A stretch of DNA of 64,000 nt, from contig NC_134434.1 of assembly GCF_030867145.1 (NCBI RefSeq), positions 2,294,001 to 2,358,000 on the forward strand. Direction: 5' to 3'. Under the pieces are notes generated by a model. The model did no database searches and was not told the origin of the DNA. It saw nothing but the letters and a program-made list of their open reading frames with translations. Below, one piece after another: positions 13,001 to 28,000 of this stretch. How positions within the stretch are numbered: position 1 is the stretch's first letter; each line of letters opens with the position of its first letter. This DNA is from Opisthocomus hoazin (lineage: Eukaryota > Chordata > Aves > Opisthocomiformes > Opisthocomidae). A program made the translations under genes and the position numbers.

Positions 13001-16000
13001 GCAGAGGTGGAGCTGATACTATCCTGAAATAAAGTTTGTGACAGATGTTGGCCCTTCTTCTATCAGGGGGAAGCAAGAGCCTTCAAGGGAGGATTTGGCT
13101 TGGGGTGAGTTCTGGTTCTGAATGACTGTGAAGAAGGCTGGGAGGAGAAGGAAAGTGTGATTGGGGTCTCAGCCTGAAGGGAGATATTTAAGGAGAGAGC
13201 ACTACAAGATCTCTCTACCATCTTCATATTATAACTTGGGGTTCCTTGCCCTAATATCTGAAACTCATTAACTTTGCATTGGTATGATAGCCCTGTAGTA
13301 CCCAAATGCATTTATTCAAAAACTCTCGAACTCTTTTTGCTCTGCTCCTGGACTGGCTGCTGCATTTAACAGGGTTAGTCTTCATGGTCTCAGTTTGCTC
13401 GGGTAAATACCCTGCTTCTGCTCAACCTGTTTGAAAGTTTCCAGGCTCTGAATCAACAAGAAGCAGTGGCTACTGTTTTTAGTTCACTACTCAGCAAACA
13501 CCAAAGACAGATGCAATTCTTACAGATGAGTTTGTGGAGCACGAAAACAAGCAAGTTCTGATGACAGTTATAAATGAAGCTGGTTTTCAGATGGTTCTCT
13601 TGCAAATGTATGCAGGCAGTAGCCATAATGCTGTAACTACTGCATCTAATACATGAATCAGCTATGTTTGGGATGCTAATTGTGCTTCCTGAGCTGCACT
13701 GGCTTCTCCTGTAGAAGCTGCACGCTGGGAAGCAGGTGAAAGCTATTGAACTGTACTGGTTCAGAGTGATAGATGGACCCTTCAGGTCAATAAAGAACCC
13801 GGTCAGTCAATACAGCCCTCTGACTGACTGATCTAAAGCCTGTTTGTGTGGTCTGAAAGACTCTTGGTGTTCGCTGGCCATTGCTTAGTGGTTGAGAGCT
13901 CTCTCGGTGGTCCTCTTGGCTGAAACTAAGCTGATAAAACCAGCCAGATGTCCTATTAACGCTTGATCTTACTTTTGCTTTTGTAAGATAAGCCAATAAA
14001 CAAGGTTATGTAACCAAGTTTTAACATAAGAGCTTTATAAAATATACTTTTAGCAATACCAAAATATATATAAAAATATATTCCAGGCAATGGTAAGCCC
14101 CAGCTAGTTTCCCCTGTGGCAAGAAGACTCGAGTTGACCAGCCTACTTTTCACTTTGAGATACTAAGAGCTGACAGGCACAGAGGCTGGGAAAGTGGTGT
14201 CAGCTGAGTAGCTGGCTCAGAGAAGCTCCTAAACCTTGGTGCCTGTACTATTGTGGCTTGGCTTGATGGGAGGAAGGGGTTTGAAGATCTTTCTAGGGGC
14301 TGAGCAAGCTGCTGTGCTGCTTGTGGCTCCTACTAGCCCGCAGAGTGTAATTCAGGGTGACAAGCTACTGTTCTTTCATCTGCACTCACTGGCTTCTAAC
14401 TTTCTGGCTGGAAACATCAGTAAAAGCAAGAAATCCACTGTTTGTTCGGACACTAATGTGCTGGATGTTCATGCTGTTTTTCAGTGTGAGAAAGAAAGGA
14501 GAAATAAAGAATTTTGTGTCTACATTTATTTGCTGTGCGTGGGTTCCGTGTACCCTCCGCAGCAAGCCTGGTGACTTGTCTGGCCTTTCCCGTTTCATGG
14601 AGAAGCTTGGAGAGAAATTAGGGAACCACTCTTAATAGCCAGTCTTGCACACAGTAAGGGTTTCTCTCTCCCATCCTGTGAATATAAACAGCATTTAACA
14701 GATCTGATCCTCCTTAGCCGAAGGGAGGATTGCTTTACCTTGTTTAAGTTTAGCAATGAATCAGCCACATATGCCTGCTTGTTTCTAATAGGAAAACACT
14801 TCACTAGAAGAAAAATCTTTAATCAAAGCAGATTATGCTCATTCTGCCTTGAGTTAATTTGCTGAAGCTTAGGAAGAGAATGGTAAACTCCTGGAAAACA
14901 TGTCAGCTAGCTCAAGAGGTGAAGTGGAAAACCTGGGAGTGCTTTTTGATGCGCTGGAGCTCTGCCTGTTTGCCTTCTGACAGGGCTGACTGCAGTTTTC
15001 TGTGTAGGTTTTGGATTGTTTGAATTGCACATGTAATGAAGCACTTTGTAAATTATATCCCTCTGGGGGGGGACTTGAGCTTGGAAAACATCAGGTGGAA
15101 AGTTTAGGTATATGTCTGAGGTGCTTATTTGGGCTTATTTTTTCCTTAGGGAGAATTTGTGAAACTAATTAAGTTAATGGGTCGGAAGATCATTTAGGTG
15201 TCTGGCACAGTGAGGTAGAGAAGGTAGACATCCTCCTTCTAAACACCGCTGTCTCTTCTCATCCTTTTGGGGATGTGTTTTAAAATAGGCTTCCTGGCCT
15301 TGGGACTCTTCTGGGGGTTGATGATTAGCTGTAATCCAGGGACTGAGTCCTTGCCCCTCGTGTCCTGGTTACTCGTGAGGAATTGACCCCCCTGTCCTGC
15401 CCTGTGATGAATCCTGTGGAGCTGTACACAGTTTCACTTTGAAGTGATGTTAATCTGGCTGTGTAATGTCCTCTTCTGCCCTGCCTTTCTCCTCTCAAGC
15501 AGCGCAGTGTGCGCTGTGGCTTCGCTTCCTAAAAGTGCTTGGCACAAGTCTTTGCAAAGCGGGGCAACCTCAGCTCATTCCAGGCCTTCGCATCGTTTGT
15601 ATTGATCCGTGGATATCCATCTTGGTTTGCTAGTGGGCGTCAAGTGGAAAAGGTAATACATTTCTGTTGCATTGGAATTCATCTCTCACTTGGTTCCTTT
15701 GGACCAGCTCCAGGATCTTGTTAAGAACAGAAGACACGGATCATCTTAAAGGATGGGGGAGGAATCCGACTATTGAGGCGGAGGCGCTTGTATCTCTTCC
15801 CCAGGAGTTGAGCAGTGAAGCCCACAGAGGAGGGGGAGAGTCAAGGGAGTCGCTCAGTGGATTAAGTAGTTTAAGATGCAGCAGAAAGTGGAGTGTAACA
15901 TCCAGAAGAATGCCTTCTTGCTTCCTGAGCAGGTGCTGGGGAGCGCATAGGAGACCCACGTTCTTCCAGCACCCCATGATGCTTTTGACACTTTCCAGCA

Positions 16001-19000
16001 ACTGAGCCCCAAATCCACCTTAACGCAGCTCTTTCCTCGGTGTTCAAGACAAATCTAGGTTTCAGACCCAGCTGCTTCGGTGCTCAGCAATCTTGTATCA
16101 ATCCTTGCCATGGTTTGAGGTGCTGTTTTGCCAATTGGTTCGGGTGCATTCTAATTTGCAGAAGGCACCTGTTCCATAATTATCACCATCCTTTGTCTGT
16201 CTCTGTTTCTGCTCCTCCTGATGCATGAGCAATTAATGTGACTTGAAGGGAGGCTGTGTTGAGCAGTGTGTGCGTTGGTAGGGGAGGCTGAAAGAGATTA
16301 GTCACTAACGGGAGAATAATTTCCAGTAAGAGTGTTGGTGTCTACTTGGTGTGCTCTGGGTCCTTGACCTACATTCCACTTCAGCCTAAAGTTTTAGTCT
16401 TCTGGGGTTTGTGCACTGTCCTAGGACAGAGTGGCAGTCTGTAGAGGGCAGGAGAGGATGGCAGGAGAGTGGAGTTTAAGCTCCTGCTTAGAAGAAAGGA
16501 ACAAGAAGGAGAAGAGTAAAAAAAGACTTGTAACTGGCTGGTTTGCTTCTGTGTTAAAACTGGAAGTGTCTTAATAGTTAAGGCTGTTTTAGCTCTTAGC
16601 CTTGCCAGTCACGCCTTTGTTGTATTCAGTGTGATTTCAGAGTTTCCTCCAAGGATCCTCAATTGCTTCACAGATCCGAATTCTGTGCATGCTTTCTGTC
16701 TTGTTTTTTCTACTTGCAAAAAAAAACCCCAAAAAACCAAACGGTGTAAATGGTGGCCTCAGGTCAGAATACATCTTGACCGAGCGACGTGTGAAACCAA
16801 TGGTTCTCTCCTCTCGTCCCCTTCTGGGTTTACTTTGGTCGTCTGAGAATACTTGTGATGTGAGGCATTTCCAATTTGCCTTGCAGATATTCTGAAACTG
16901 TCTGAAAAGAGGTTTCTTGGGGTTGTACCAGTCTTAAAATAGCTTGGATTCTGTTCTGTCACTGACTCTGTTGGGGTTGACAGAGACCTTGAGGCCCCGC
17001 AGCCTGCCCTTTTGAGTCCCAGTTCTTCCCTTCTGATGACACCTTTTTTTGGAACTGCTTTAAGAGGTTATGGAAAAGAGCAATGTGTAAATATTAATGT
17101 TGAGTTTTTGTCTTTAAAAATCCCTTTGGGATGCTCAACAAATCTGTACTGTGTGTGCTGTGGCTTTCTAGATACTGCTTGCTTACAGCTTTTGGACCTG
17201 TTAGAGTGTCGCTAGCCCGTGCCATCTCATGGATCGTGGGCAGGGCTGTCTTCTGTAATGCCCATTTTGCCTCCCTGTCACAAGTAGCTTCTCTCCGTTC
17301 ACCATCAGACCTCAGTCAGGGTCTGTTGTCTTCCTGCCTTTCCTTTTCTCTGCCTGGACTGGGTAGAGCCCTGAGTGCCACTGGGTGCAGAGGCAATGGT
17401 GCTGCACAGGACGCTGCTCCTCTGGACATGGGCTGAGAGCATGGATGCCTTGCGTGCTGTAGGAGAGTGCCAGAGGAAACTCACGTGGGAAACGGCATAG
17501 TCCTGATTTTCAGCTTTGTTGGATATATTTTGCAAACCAGCTGAAATAAATGCAACGGACTGGTACTGCAGCGTGCCCCAGTTTAGTTTAAGAAACACTG
17601 GTCTCAATATATATCTAAGAGGGCAGTGAAGAAAGATCTATCTTCATTGACAGTACCTTTAATTTCCACACTGGATGAAGTTCTTTCTTACGAATATCTC
17701 TTTGGTTCCTCTCCCCGCCTCACTTTGCACAGATTTTCAGCATCCAAGTCAACAGATTAACTGTTACGCTACAGGTTCCCACTGTAAAACAAGCAACTTA
17801 AAACGTGGGAAAAAATGTTCCAGGCAGACCTGGCTCTGTTGCTGTTGAGCCTGGGACCCCCCTGAGCTACCCCCTCAATGTTAATGCAAGCAGACTGGTC
17901 ATGGCTATTGCTATCCAGACCTCAGCTGAGCATGTACCCGGACAAAGAGGCTACAGTTTAATATTTAATGTTCCATAAGGCTGCACGGTGAGCTTTTACT
18001 GAAATGTGTCAGTAAAGGCGTGCTGCAGCAGCGATAGCAAGCGGCTGAGAGCCAAGAGGATCCTGGACTTTCCTTCCGCCCGAGGCATGTTCTCTGATAC
18101 CAAGCAGCCTGCTTGACCCCCTGTGGCTCAGCCAACTTAGCTGTAAAATCAAGCAACAAAGAAAGCTTCATGACAGACAGTCGTGTCTGGAGGTGAACTT
18201 TCAAGGCGAGCTTTGCTTTACTGGTAATATTGTCTTACTATTGGAATTTCTGGTTTTTAACCTAATGTATGTTTTTGTTGTCCTTCCAGGCAGCATTCAC
18301 TCTTCTCCTGGGTCCTTTCACCTTCTTCAATGTGCAGAAAACCAAGTATCTTCAAATCATGACATCCCTCATGAGATGGATAGGTGAGTCTTGGCCACCT
18401 CTTTACAACAGATGAAACCTGAGTCACACTACCGATGCATCTTTTTGGCAAGATGTTCTTGTTTGGAAGCAAGTGCTTGTGAAAATAACCTCTTTAAGGA
18501 GGACTGTCCAGGCCTGATAAATCTTTGAGGAAAAGGATTTTTGTTCTAGGATGAAATTTCTGATTAAAATAAAACAAATTGTTCTCAATCAGATATGAGC
18601 TGGTAGATGAAGTTGTAATCTGGTTTGTGTGAGAGGCAGAAGGGATTTGGCAGTCTCCTGTGTGGGGGCTAACCATGACACCCCCCAGTTGCTGTTCAGC
18701 AGTAAGTTTCTCATTCTGTCAGCATGTGTACAACAGACTTTGAAAAATCTTTGTTTTGATCTAAGAACAAAGGGCACTTCATCAGACTTCCTGCCCTTAG
18801 TTTTATCATCTGTTTGCATTTTTTTTTTTTCTGGATCTTGCTTTAGCATAGGCTGCGCTGCATTGGAAACCCCCAAACCAATGTGTGTTGTCCTTGGGAA
18901 GCCCTGTTCCCGTGAGGTCTCTCCAAAATCTTACTGCCAAGAACTCCTGGGAAGACAGATAATTCTCTTAAGGGAAATAAGGCATGGCTGGTTTGTTTGT

Positions 19001-22000
19001 TTTTTTTTTTTTTTTTTTCTTTTGCAGTGCCTTTGTCATCCAAAGATGCAGCTGCCTTGCATCTGGCTTGTATGTGTGCATGCCCTTAAAGGCTGGGAGG
19101 GGGATGGGTGTCATGGAGGCTTATGTTGAGGTTTGTCTTGTTTTATGTAACCTAGACAGAGTAACTGATATTCAGGGCTAACAGAGAGGGTGTTACAGTA
19201 CCAGCAGCATTTCTGCAGGCTAACAGTCTCCTGGTTTGTGGGTCCAGACCATTCAAGCACAGAATCAGCTGTGTTTATACCTGTCACTGACCTGGAATAG
19301 GAAGAGAAGCCGATTCTGGGACTACTTCCCGCCACACACACACTCGACCTGACTTCAGCTGGGTATGGTCCCTCTTCTGTGAGTTCAAAGGCCTGTGATC
19401 CCATTTGGAAGTGGCTGGCAGCCACTGCAGAGGAATAGAGATCCTCTGTTCTAGAGAACATCTGAGATGGGGTTAAGCAGTTGTCACTCAGGAAAATGAG
19501 GTTGGATTTTAAGCCCTCGAGTCTCAGATGCTGAACAGCTTGAGTTAACGAATCCTGACCTCAGATGGTGTGAAAATCCTGAATGTCTGTTTTTCCCTTT
19601 TCTTGTCTGAGCACATGAAAGGTTTGAAAGTCCCCATGTTCTTCAGAGAAAGAGGTTATCTCATTGAGGGGTATTAAAGGAAGCAGTTTTCTTTTTTTTT
19701 TAAAAAAAAAAAAGGGAAGAGTAATCTCTGCTCAGCTCACTAGTTTGTTTCCAATCACCTTGCCTCCTCTTTCCTGGTAAAGACATCAGTTAGACCTCAC
19801 CCTGTCTCTGTGACAAGCTGCCGCCCGCCTGATCTGCCATTGGTTTCTCTTTAGCTGGCTCCCTTCAGTATGAGGATTGCTAAACCTTGGCATAAAGGCA
19901 GAACTGCCTCTTTTTCATCGCTTGATGGGGAGGGACAAAGGCAGTGTTTGGAGAAGTGTAGGGAAAATTCATGCTTTAGCCTGATTGATTCTTGCATCAG
20001 CACGCTGGGGAACAGCTGCCCCAGATAATGATATTTAATGACCCTGATAGCACCTCGGTGGCTGCTTAGAGCAATGGATTCCGTATGTGTACAATGAGGG
20101 ATAGATTTATTAGGAAAGACGATTTATCAAATGGCCATGTGATGCAGGGAACAGAGAAAAGCTCTTGCTGCAGATTCTGGGATAAGGATGGATCCCATAC
20201 TGCTGAGACTTATGAAGCTGGCTTCTCCCATGTCCTCACATCACTGCTGTCCCCTCCTCCGAAAGCAGGGCTGGGAGCTAAATGTGGTTTGGTCTTCTGT
20301 TGGTGCGTAGAGAGCTTAGGTCCTAAACAGCGGTCTTGGCTGGTGTTTTGTAGTCTCCTGAACTTGTCCTGCCTGAATGCCAGTGTCCAGACGTGGGCTC
20401 TCTGTCCTGCTATAATCCATGCCTTTTCTTCCATCTTCCTGTAGCTGAGTTTACCTGTGTGGTGCTGAAGGTGGTTCTCCTTCTGCAAAGCACTGAGCCA
20501 CAGAGCTGAATGCTGGAGCTGCCAGCCTACCTGTTTGTTGTGCTGGGTAAAGACTTCCCACGCGGGCAGTGGCTTATTCAGCTTACCTGTGCCTGCTGGC
20601 CTGATGCAGATGGGAAGCTGACCCATGCTTTGCGTCGTGATTTGAAAAAGATCCATCCCGTTTGAGCTGGGAGGCCAGTACAGGCTTTGCAGCGTGCCTG
20701 CTGCAGGATCCACCATACACCCTTTTCCCCAGCCTGGTGAAAAGCCCTTGGATTTCGGAGCAGCAGTGGCTGATGTAAAGCTGCACTGCCCCAGGTGTAC
20801 TGGCAATTCAGATGACAGTGGCTGAGAGGATGGTTCTTGGCAGCAGGGAGAGCTAGCTGTGTGTGAAGGTCATTTCTGCTGGTGTTTGTAACGGTGTCAG
20901 CCTTGCCTTTGAAAGTTGCTTTCCCTCTTTCTCCTGATCTAAGTGATAATCAAATGTCACTAGCCTCTTTCCAGAGCCTCACGCTCATTGCAAGCAGCAC
21001 ATCAGCTAACACAGCCTACAGCGATCTCTTTCCACACCTCAGGGACAAGAAAAATGTAATTCTGTCTCTGAAAAACACAGTCTTAAACAGCGGGACCTGA
21101 ACTGGAAATTAAAAATGGGCCAGTTCAAAGAATGTGGAGATGGTGCAAGGATCAGCCTTTCATCTGCAGTGTTGTTCCTCCCGGGCTGAGGGGCTAGCCA
21201 GGACAGGCACCTCTAAAGTCTCCAAAAGGAGAAAGTTGAAGGAGGAGCTTGAGAGCCAAAGTGCCATCCTGCTAGGGTGCCCAGACAGATGGGCTCCCGT
21301 TGTCTGGGCCCGCTGAACTCACCTGGAAACTAGGCTGGCAAGGCGAGACGTTTCCCTGTCAGGACCAATAGGAGCACAGAGGGTGGATCTGCATCTCCAG
21401 GTGGAGTGGGGCTGATGGCAGAGAGAGGGCTTCCAGACACATCAAGCTGTTGACAGTCTTCTGAAGAGTAACAGCTTACGCAGTTGGCTGCAAAACTGAT
21501 TGCCACCTTGTGTGTGTGAGTGCCAATGGTTAAATTCAGTGCAGCAGCTGGTGCTTGAACTGCTGGCCTCATGTGTGCTTAGAGATCCCTGTTCTCTTGG
21601 AGCTGGGGGGTGTGTAAGGGTTTGCCTACACGCAGTTCTCATCCCTTTCCCAATTGTAAAAGCTCTTCAGGCTGCTTATCAGCCCTCTCCTGCCCAAACT
21701 GCCTTGGGAGACAGTATTGCACCCTAAGGGGAGAAACCTTGGAGAAAGGGCTTGTTGGGAAAAATCACTTGTTCTGAATCCTGGTAATGGTGCGTAAGGT
21801 GAAGCCTTGATTTGAGTTAGGGATAAAACCTTGCTGGCTCACCCAGCTCTCGAGCAAGGATACTGAGAGCAGACACAGGGCCCAGACTGGGTGTCCAAAT
21901 AAGTAGTCAGCAAGGTGAATCATCCCCTTGGGACAGGGAGCGTTCCGTCCCCAAACTGCAACTCCCTCCTTCCTTTCAGCTCCCTTCCACCTCAGCCTTG

Positions 22001-25000
22001 CAAACGTGGAGCTGTTAGCCCAAGTCCTTTCCCAGTTTTGGAACCTGCTTCCAGGTCTCTTACAAGGCTCTCTGAAGAGGGCGTCTCCCACAGAAGACCA
22101 AACCAACTAAGCCATCAAGAAATTAGAGCTGTTGGTATTCTCAATTCTGCTGTTTGGACTTCAGGCTCTTTTTTTCTTGGAGGGTTTAAATCTGTGGTGG
22201 CAATGGATTGTTCCCTAAAGGGACTTTAATATCTAGCTGGTTTTTTCCCCTCCTTTCTCCACTTCTGATGCAGTGGGTGGTGTTAGGGGTGAGCTGCTGG
22301 AGGGCACGGCACAGCAAAAGGGACGGGAGCCAGGCAAGCCTGATGTGCCTCTCAAAGCAGAGGGGACACAGCTCGCTGGGGCACAGCCCTACCTCTTTAT
22401 TATTGGATAATATTGGATAATAACTGTCTAACAGCGTCATGGGAAAGGACATGGATTAGGAAAGATAACAAAAGGACAGGGCTTGGTGGAGCTCAGCAGC
22501 AAACATTGGACTATTGTGTATTAAGCAGCTAACCCGATTAATTGCAGCCTGTTACAGCCCGAGATGCCCAGCTCTATAGGTGAGGACTGTTGGTTTTAAA
22601 GACATTGGTAGCATGATTATTGCTGCTGTTATTGAATAGTCTCTGGCAAATGTTCCCAGACAACTCCCATGTGGGACATTTGCTCTATGTGCTGCTCTTG
22701 ATGCTGTATTGTAGTTATTAGAAAGTATTGTATTTTAATAAAGAGACATTTTATAGAGGAATAAACTTCTAGGTTTGGTTGCTGCGGGCTCAGTTCTCTC
22801 TCCCTGTAGCACAGTCAGGTCATACTGCAGCCCTCGAGACAGATAACTCCCAACCCTGCCCAAACTATGATCTCGCAATTGTATGCCTGGATATAAAATC
22901 TCTCCCCTACCTCTTTCCCTTGGCCAGTAAGGTGGAAGGGCAAAGGACAAGAATAGCCAGGGAGTGTGTGTTCAGCTCTTCTTTTCTTCTTTTCTCCCCT
23001 CATGTCGCATCCCCTTCCAGGGTACTTGGCAAAAGGCTTCTAGACAAAAAAACTAGGAAAGAGCTCTCCAAAGCGTGCTGGTGAGGCTGACTTTCCTTAT
23101 CTGGTCACTTCTCTGATCCCTCTGCTTTCTCCCACCAGAGCCCTACTCTTTATCGGACCCCCCAGCACTTCTCTGCAGAGGGCTGGTCTCGGACCATCTC
23201 GCTTTGTGAGCAGGTTTCAGCTGCTGTAGTGACAGTTGCTGCCATCCTTAGCAGGCTTATGGAACCGTTATGGAACGGTTATGGAACCGTGCTGGAGTTG
23301 ATTCAGCGCAGAAACCCAGAGTCACTCGGCTATGTCCCTTCAGCTGCAGAGGCTGTTACAGGAGAGGGTGACAATTATCTGAAGTCCTGCGTTTCCAGTC
23401 TCCTGCAGTGAGATTAGTCTGCCAGTGTCCACCATCCTCAAGGTGGCCTCTTTTCTGCATCAAAACCAGAAATTTCAGCAAAAAGCTTGAGGAGGGACCA
23501 GTTTGATCTTTGCCCCTTTCCTTTCAAGGAACAGGGCATACAGGAGTGGCAAGGAAGAGGGAACTGGACTTTAAATCAGGACACTGTTGCATGTTCATTC
23601 TGACAAGCTTCTTCAACAAAGTTACTTCATGTTTTTGCATCCCTTTTGGAGCAGAGAAAGCTGCTGCCAGAGCCCAGGGTAAATAATTCACTAAGAGAAG
23701 TGAATATATTTATGAAGAGTTAGTTAAAAGGCTGTGCTTCTGTCATGCCTACTTTCAGAGTTGTCAGCTGAGAAGCTCATTTCAGTGCTGTTTGTGGGGG
23801 GCAGTGGGGTGAAGCAGTGCCTGTGTGAGTGAAAGAGCCTTGCTAGCTTCAGATGCAGATGGAAAGTGATGTGCAGTGCTGGACGGGACCGCTGAGATCC
23901 TGCCTGAGGAGCTGACGTTCCTGAAAAGAGCACTTTATCCAGGCAGCAGGAGAGAAATTGATGGGTCTGTGAGTTGGAGAAGGGGAGATGAAAATGTAAG
24001 GCTAGATTCAGCCCGGAAAAAGGTGGTGCCCACACAGGTTTTCAGAGCGGCTGTGTGGCGTGCAACTGCCCTGCTCACAGAAGAGTAAATTCTCACATGG
24101 AGAGAGAAGTGACTGTCAAAGCTAATAGACCAAGTCAACAGCAGAGCTCAGACCTGAGTCCTGATTGCAGAGGCTTTATGGTGCTTCTGCCAAAGGTGAC
24201 CAGAGGAGAGAGGACAATAAACTACATGGGTAATTTTCCACTAGAAGCAAACAAGCCTCGCTGGCTGCTCTTTCCTTCCCATATGTTGAGATAAAGCATC
24301 CGTGGTAAACACCAGAGTGCAGAGCCGTTTTTCTCCCTGCGAACTGTTGCTGGTGTGCAGATGTCTGTGGAGGCCAGCTGATGTGGGCTGAGAGGAGGCA
24401 GCTCCACCGCTTTCACAGCAGGAGTTGTTACCATGGTAGGGAAGGCTTCTTGTAAATCTTGGTTATCGCGTGGCAAACCCTGCCCCAGACGATGAAGAAA
24501 AGCAGGGAAATGATGCCTTTACAGCAGAGAAGCCCTGCTGAACTGCTTTTGACAGCCAAAAAGTCCCGGTGGTACTTTCTAATGAAGTCTCCCTTTGTGA
24601 ACTCAACAGGCTCTGCCTGGCTGGAGGCCAGGGCAGCAGTAGTGTCTGAGATGGTTGCAGCAGGAGCAAGCCAAACCTGGCAGAGCAGGTGGGGTGGCAG
24701 GGGGAGTGGAGGTGCCCGAGGGGCTTTTTCTGGCCTTGCTGGTAAGCACATTTCTGTGATTGTAACATGCCCAGCATGCAGCTGTGCTTCCCCTGCTGTG
24801 TGAGCAACAGTCCCCTGCCATGTAGACCCTGCCTTAGGCTTTGGGGCAGGGAGGGTAACGCTGTCCCTGCTCTCCATTAGAGGAAGGAGCCACACTGATG
24901 TCCCACAACTCTTGCTCATACTTTTCTTCTGGGAAGTCATTTCCCCCTCTTCTTCTGACATCTCTCTCCAGAGGACTGCTGTCTTCTGTGAACATATCCA

Positions 25001-28000
25001 TCTTGCTTCTCCACAGTCTCTGCACTCATAAATCCTTCATCTTCCTTGAGATGGTGTTTTAGGTTCTGTCATTGCCAAGTCTGATCCTTAACTACTCCAG
25101 CTCCCACATCCGATGGAGCAAACCTGGTTTTCTTGTTAACCTCTTTATTGTCATTTCATATAGCACCCTCCTCTGAAGGTTGGAGAAGTTGCTGCTTTGG
25201 AGTGTATAGGGAGCTGGAGGTTGTGAACAAATGACAAGATACAGCTTCTGCAGGAGAAGCTGGGTAAATGAGTTCTAAATGTAAGAAACAATGTCTTAAT
25301 TTCAAATGCTTTGTTCTGCCAGCGTGGTGAATTTCGGTTCTGCTTTAATACTTCAAATGCCACAGCCTCTGCAAGGCCTGGCAGTTCTACAGTCTCTTAA
25401 ACTTGCCCAAAAACACTGATGGAGGGCAGCTGGCTCTGAGGGGGGCACCAGCATCCTAGGAAGATGTCGGTAGTGAACGCAACACAAGTGTTGGGTAGGG
25501 ATGCAGAAGGTAGGACTGTCTCAACGTGATGCTGTGCTGTTCAGTATGTACAGAGCAGCTGCTCTTGCTTTTATGCCTTCTCTCCTGAAAAAGCTTCCTA
25601 ATGTTAAACTAAATGAGATCTGTTCCTCTGTTTAGGAGTGGTCTGCTCTTTTGGCTTTATGGAGGATCGAGGTTCGGGTGGGGAGAGATCTTCCTCCTTC
25701 CAGAGACAACGGGCTCAGGAAGCTCGTGAAAACATCTTCCTCTTGGAATCCATCATGCCACCTAATGTATGAAAAGGGAAGCAAGTGGCATGCGTTGTGG
25801 AGGGTGATTCATTATCATTATTTCCTGGCATATTGATTCTCCGCTTCGACAAGAAAGCTCTGTCACACCGGCAGCGCAACGCGGCGCCTGCCGAAACCAA
25901 TGGCTGTGGGTGGGGGAGCAGCCGGCCGTGGGCTGCTCTGCTGGTAGCAGGGTGGGGTGGCTGCAGGCCGCTGCCTCCCTGGACCCCTGAAGGGGTGGCA
26001 GGCAGGTACAGCCATGTCCTCGCCAAGCTTTCCTTGGAGGAGGAGGAATGAGAGTAGGGACAGAGTTGGGGAAGATGTGACTGGAGCTGTGGTGAAGGTG
26101 TGCAACATTCTTCATCTGTCTTTACCTTTCTGACTCTTTACATACAGGTGGTTGTCATGTAACCTTCATTCTGTTTTGTTGTTGCTTTGCCTCAGTAAGT
26201 CTTACTCATCCCTAACCTGTGGCTGTCTGCCCTCATGCTTTCCAGAGCCACTAAAACCATCCTTGTCTTAACTGGGACCAACACTTTGAAGGTTGAAGTT
26301 CACTGTTCAACCTAGGAGGCAACATCTGCCTCTGGCCCTCCTTCCTGCGATCACGGAGAGATTGTCCCATGCCATGGTTCTCCAGAACCTCCCTTCTGAG
26401 CTTGCTTCCCCCTCGTCAAGCCAGCTCTTCCTGAATTACATGACAGAGCATCCCTGTTTCCCAGCGTGGCTGAGTTCACGATCTTCTCCGTTATTTTCCA
26501 CGTGCCAACAGAGACAGACGTGGGGCACAAAGGTGAAATGTCTTGAAAGCACAGTGTCTTGCCAGGCATGCAAGGGAGGGTTAAGCCAGAAACTCATTCT
26601 GAGCATCAGTAGTTCTTCCAGAAACCTACTGAGATGGGGGGAAAAATGTGTTTCAGCCTTGGACTTTTTTTTTTTTCTTTTTCTGCAGTATTCTTTCTGC
26701 AGAGAGATGAAGCTCATGTACAAGGCAGCATTTTTCATTTGCAAAGGTGTTTGCTCTGACAAAACAACCCTTTAAACTTAGAATGGCTAAATTATTTTCA
26801 CTGCTTCTCTGCAGCTCTGCTATGTTTCTATCAAAGCTCACAAAAATGTATTTTTTAATATCCCCAGACTCCTATATTTTCCCAAAGTGCTCTTACTTGG
26901 ATGTATGCTCATCCATATTCATCTTTCTTCCACCTGCAAGAGCCAGAGCAGAACTGCCCTATCTCTGAATCAACATCTCCTGGGTCGAGCAGGACAGGCA
27001 GCAGTAGCTGTCTGCAAGGTCTGATTTGTCTGAGAAGAGCCAGTGTTTGCCCCTCAAAGAGTGAGAGGAGGGGTCTGTAGGGGAGGCAGTTGAGCAGCAG
27101 TGATGAGATTCATACCCCCTTTTTTTATTTCCCCCACAGCTTCACTGACATCCTTCCGTAAACAGGATGCTCAGACCTCTAGAGGAGAGGAGGTGAGACA
27201 GAGTTAGAAGTGTCCTCTGTGCCTTGTTGACTGCACAGCCTCCGTGGGGTGTGTGTTTGGAGTGGGTCTGACACTGTTGAAAAATCAGGACAAGCAAAAC
27301 CCGCAATTGCTTTTTAAGCACTTGTATAAAACAAGGTTTAAAACAAAGTTTTCGTGTAACCTGGTAACAACCCGTGGCCGCATTGCTGTCCACCCTGCTT
27401 TGTGGCTCTGGGTGCTGTTGGTCATGGTATCCAAAGGTGTTTCACCCCTGGAGCCTGTTGCTTATATCCTCTGTCCTGCGTGTAGAGGAACAGATTGAGG
27501 CTTTTTTGATGAATCCATGTCTGTCTTCACCAGGGTCCTTGTGGTGAAGGAACGCTGTTGGACGGTTCTTGTGGCAACTGCAGGTAACTTGAAATAGTGT
27601 AGTGTGAGTCTGCCTTCAGCCCGCTGTCCGAGGGAGAGGAGGGTGCGAGCAGGAGCTTTGTGTGTACCTGCAGGATCCTGAGCTGCCTCTTGTCTGCTCT
27701 AAGCTGCCTGTCAGTCAGAGCCTGTCAGCTTCTTTTCATCTTGATTTATCATCCAAACCAACGAGGTTTCAGAGTTTCACTTTTGGGCTTGCCTCCTGCC
27801 AGGGACGGGCAGATAAATCGAGCATGCAAATGTTTTAGCTCTCTGGTTCCAGGAGTGAGAAACTCTTCTGCCTCAGGGGGTGAGAGAAAACACAGCCATT
27901 GGGGCAGGGCTGCTGTTGTCTTCTGTGGGGCTGGGATTGTGCAGGGGAGGTTTCCAGTTTACCCAGCACCTCTCCTCTCAAGGATTGTGCATCTGCAGAG

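Larger units (their letters stand above)
1946..18289 (+). other. TMEM104: TMEM104 intron, 16.3 kb
   Basis: This large intron has a donor GTGAGT at 1946 and an acceptor TTGTCCTTCCAG ending at 18289. Contents I can support are a (CCTCTGCTTCCCT)8 minisatellite at 6110-6213, a remnant of an old CR1 3' end near 8928-8978, a G16 run at 10203-10218, a 22-bp minisatellite at 12034-12132, and an antisense 81-codon open frame at 7581-7826 of unknown meaning. Otherwise it is unique-looking intronic sequence of moderate GC. I recognise no nested protein gene, tRNA or recent transposon. Confidence 0.85.

Noticed and set aside
18998-19027. T20 tract followed by CTTTTGCAG, and a similar tract at 26665-26688, as acceptors of extra TMEM104 exons
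   Set aside because: The flanking known exons already join in frame with no missing residues relative to the family, and no recognisable coding sequence follows these sites.
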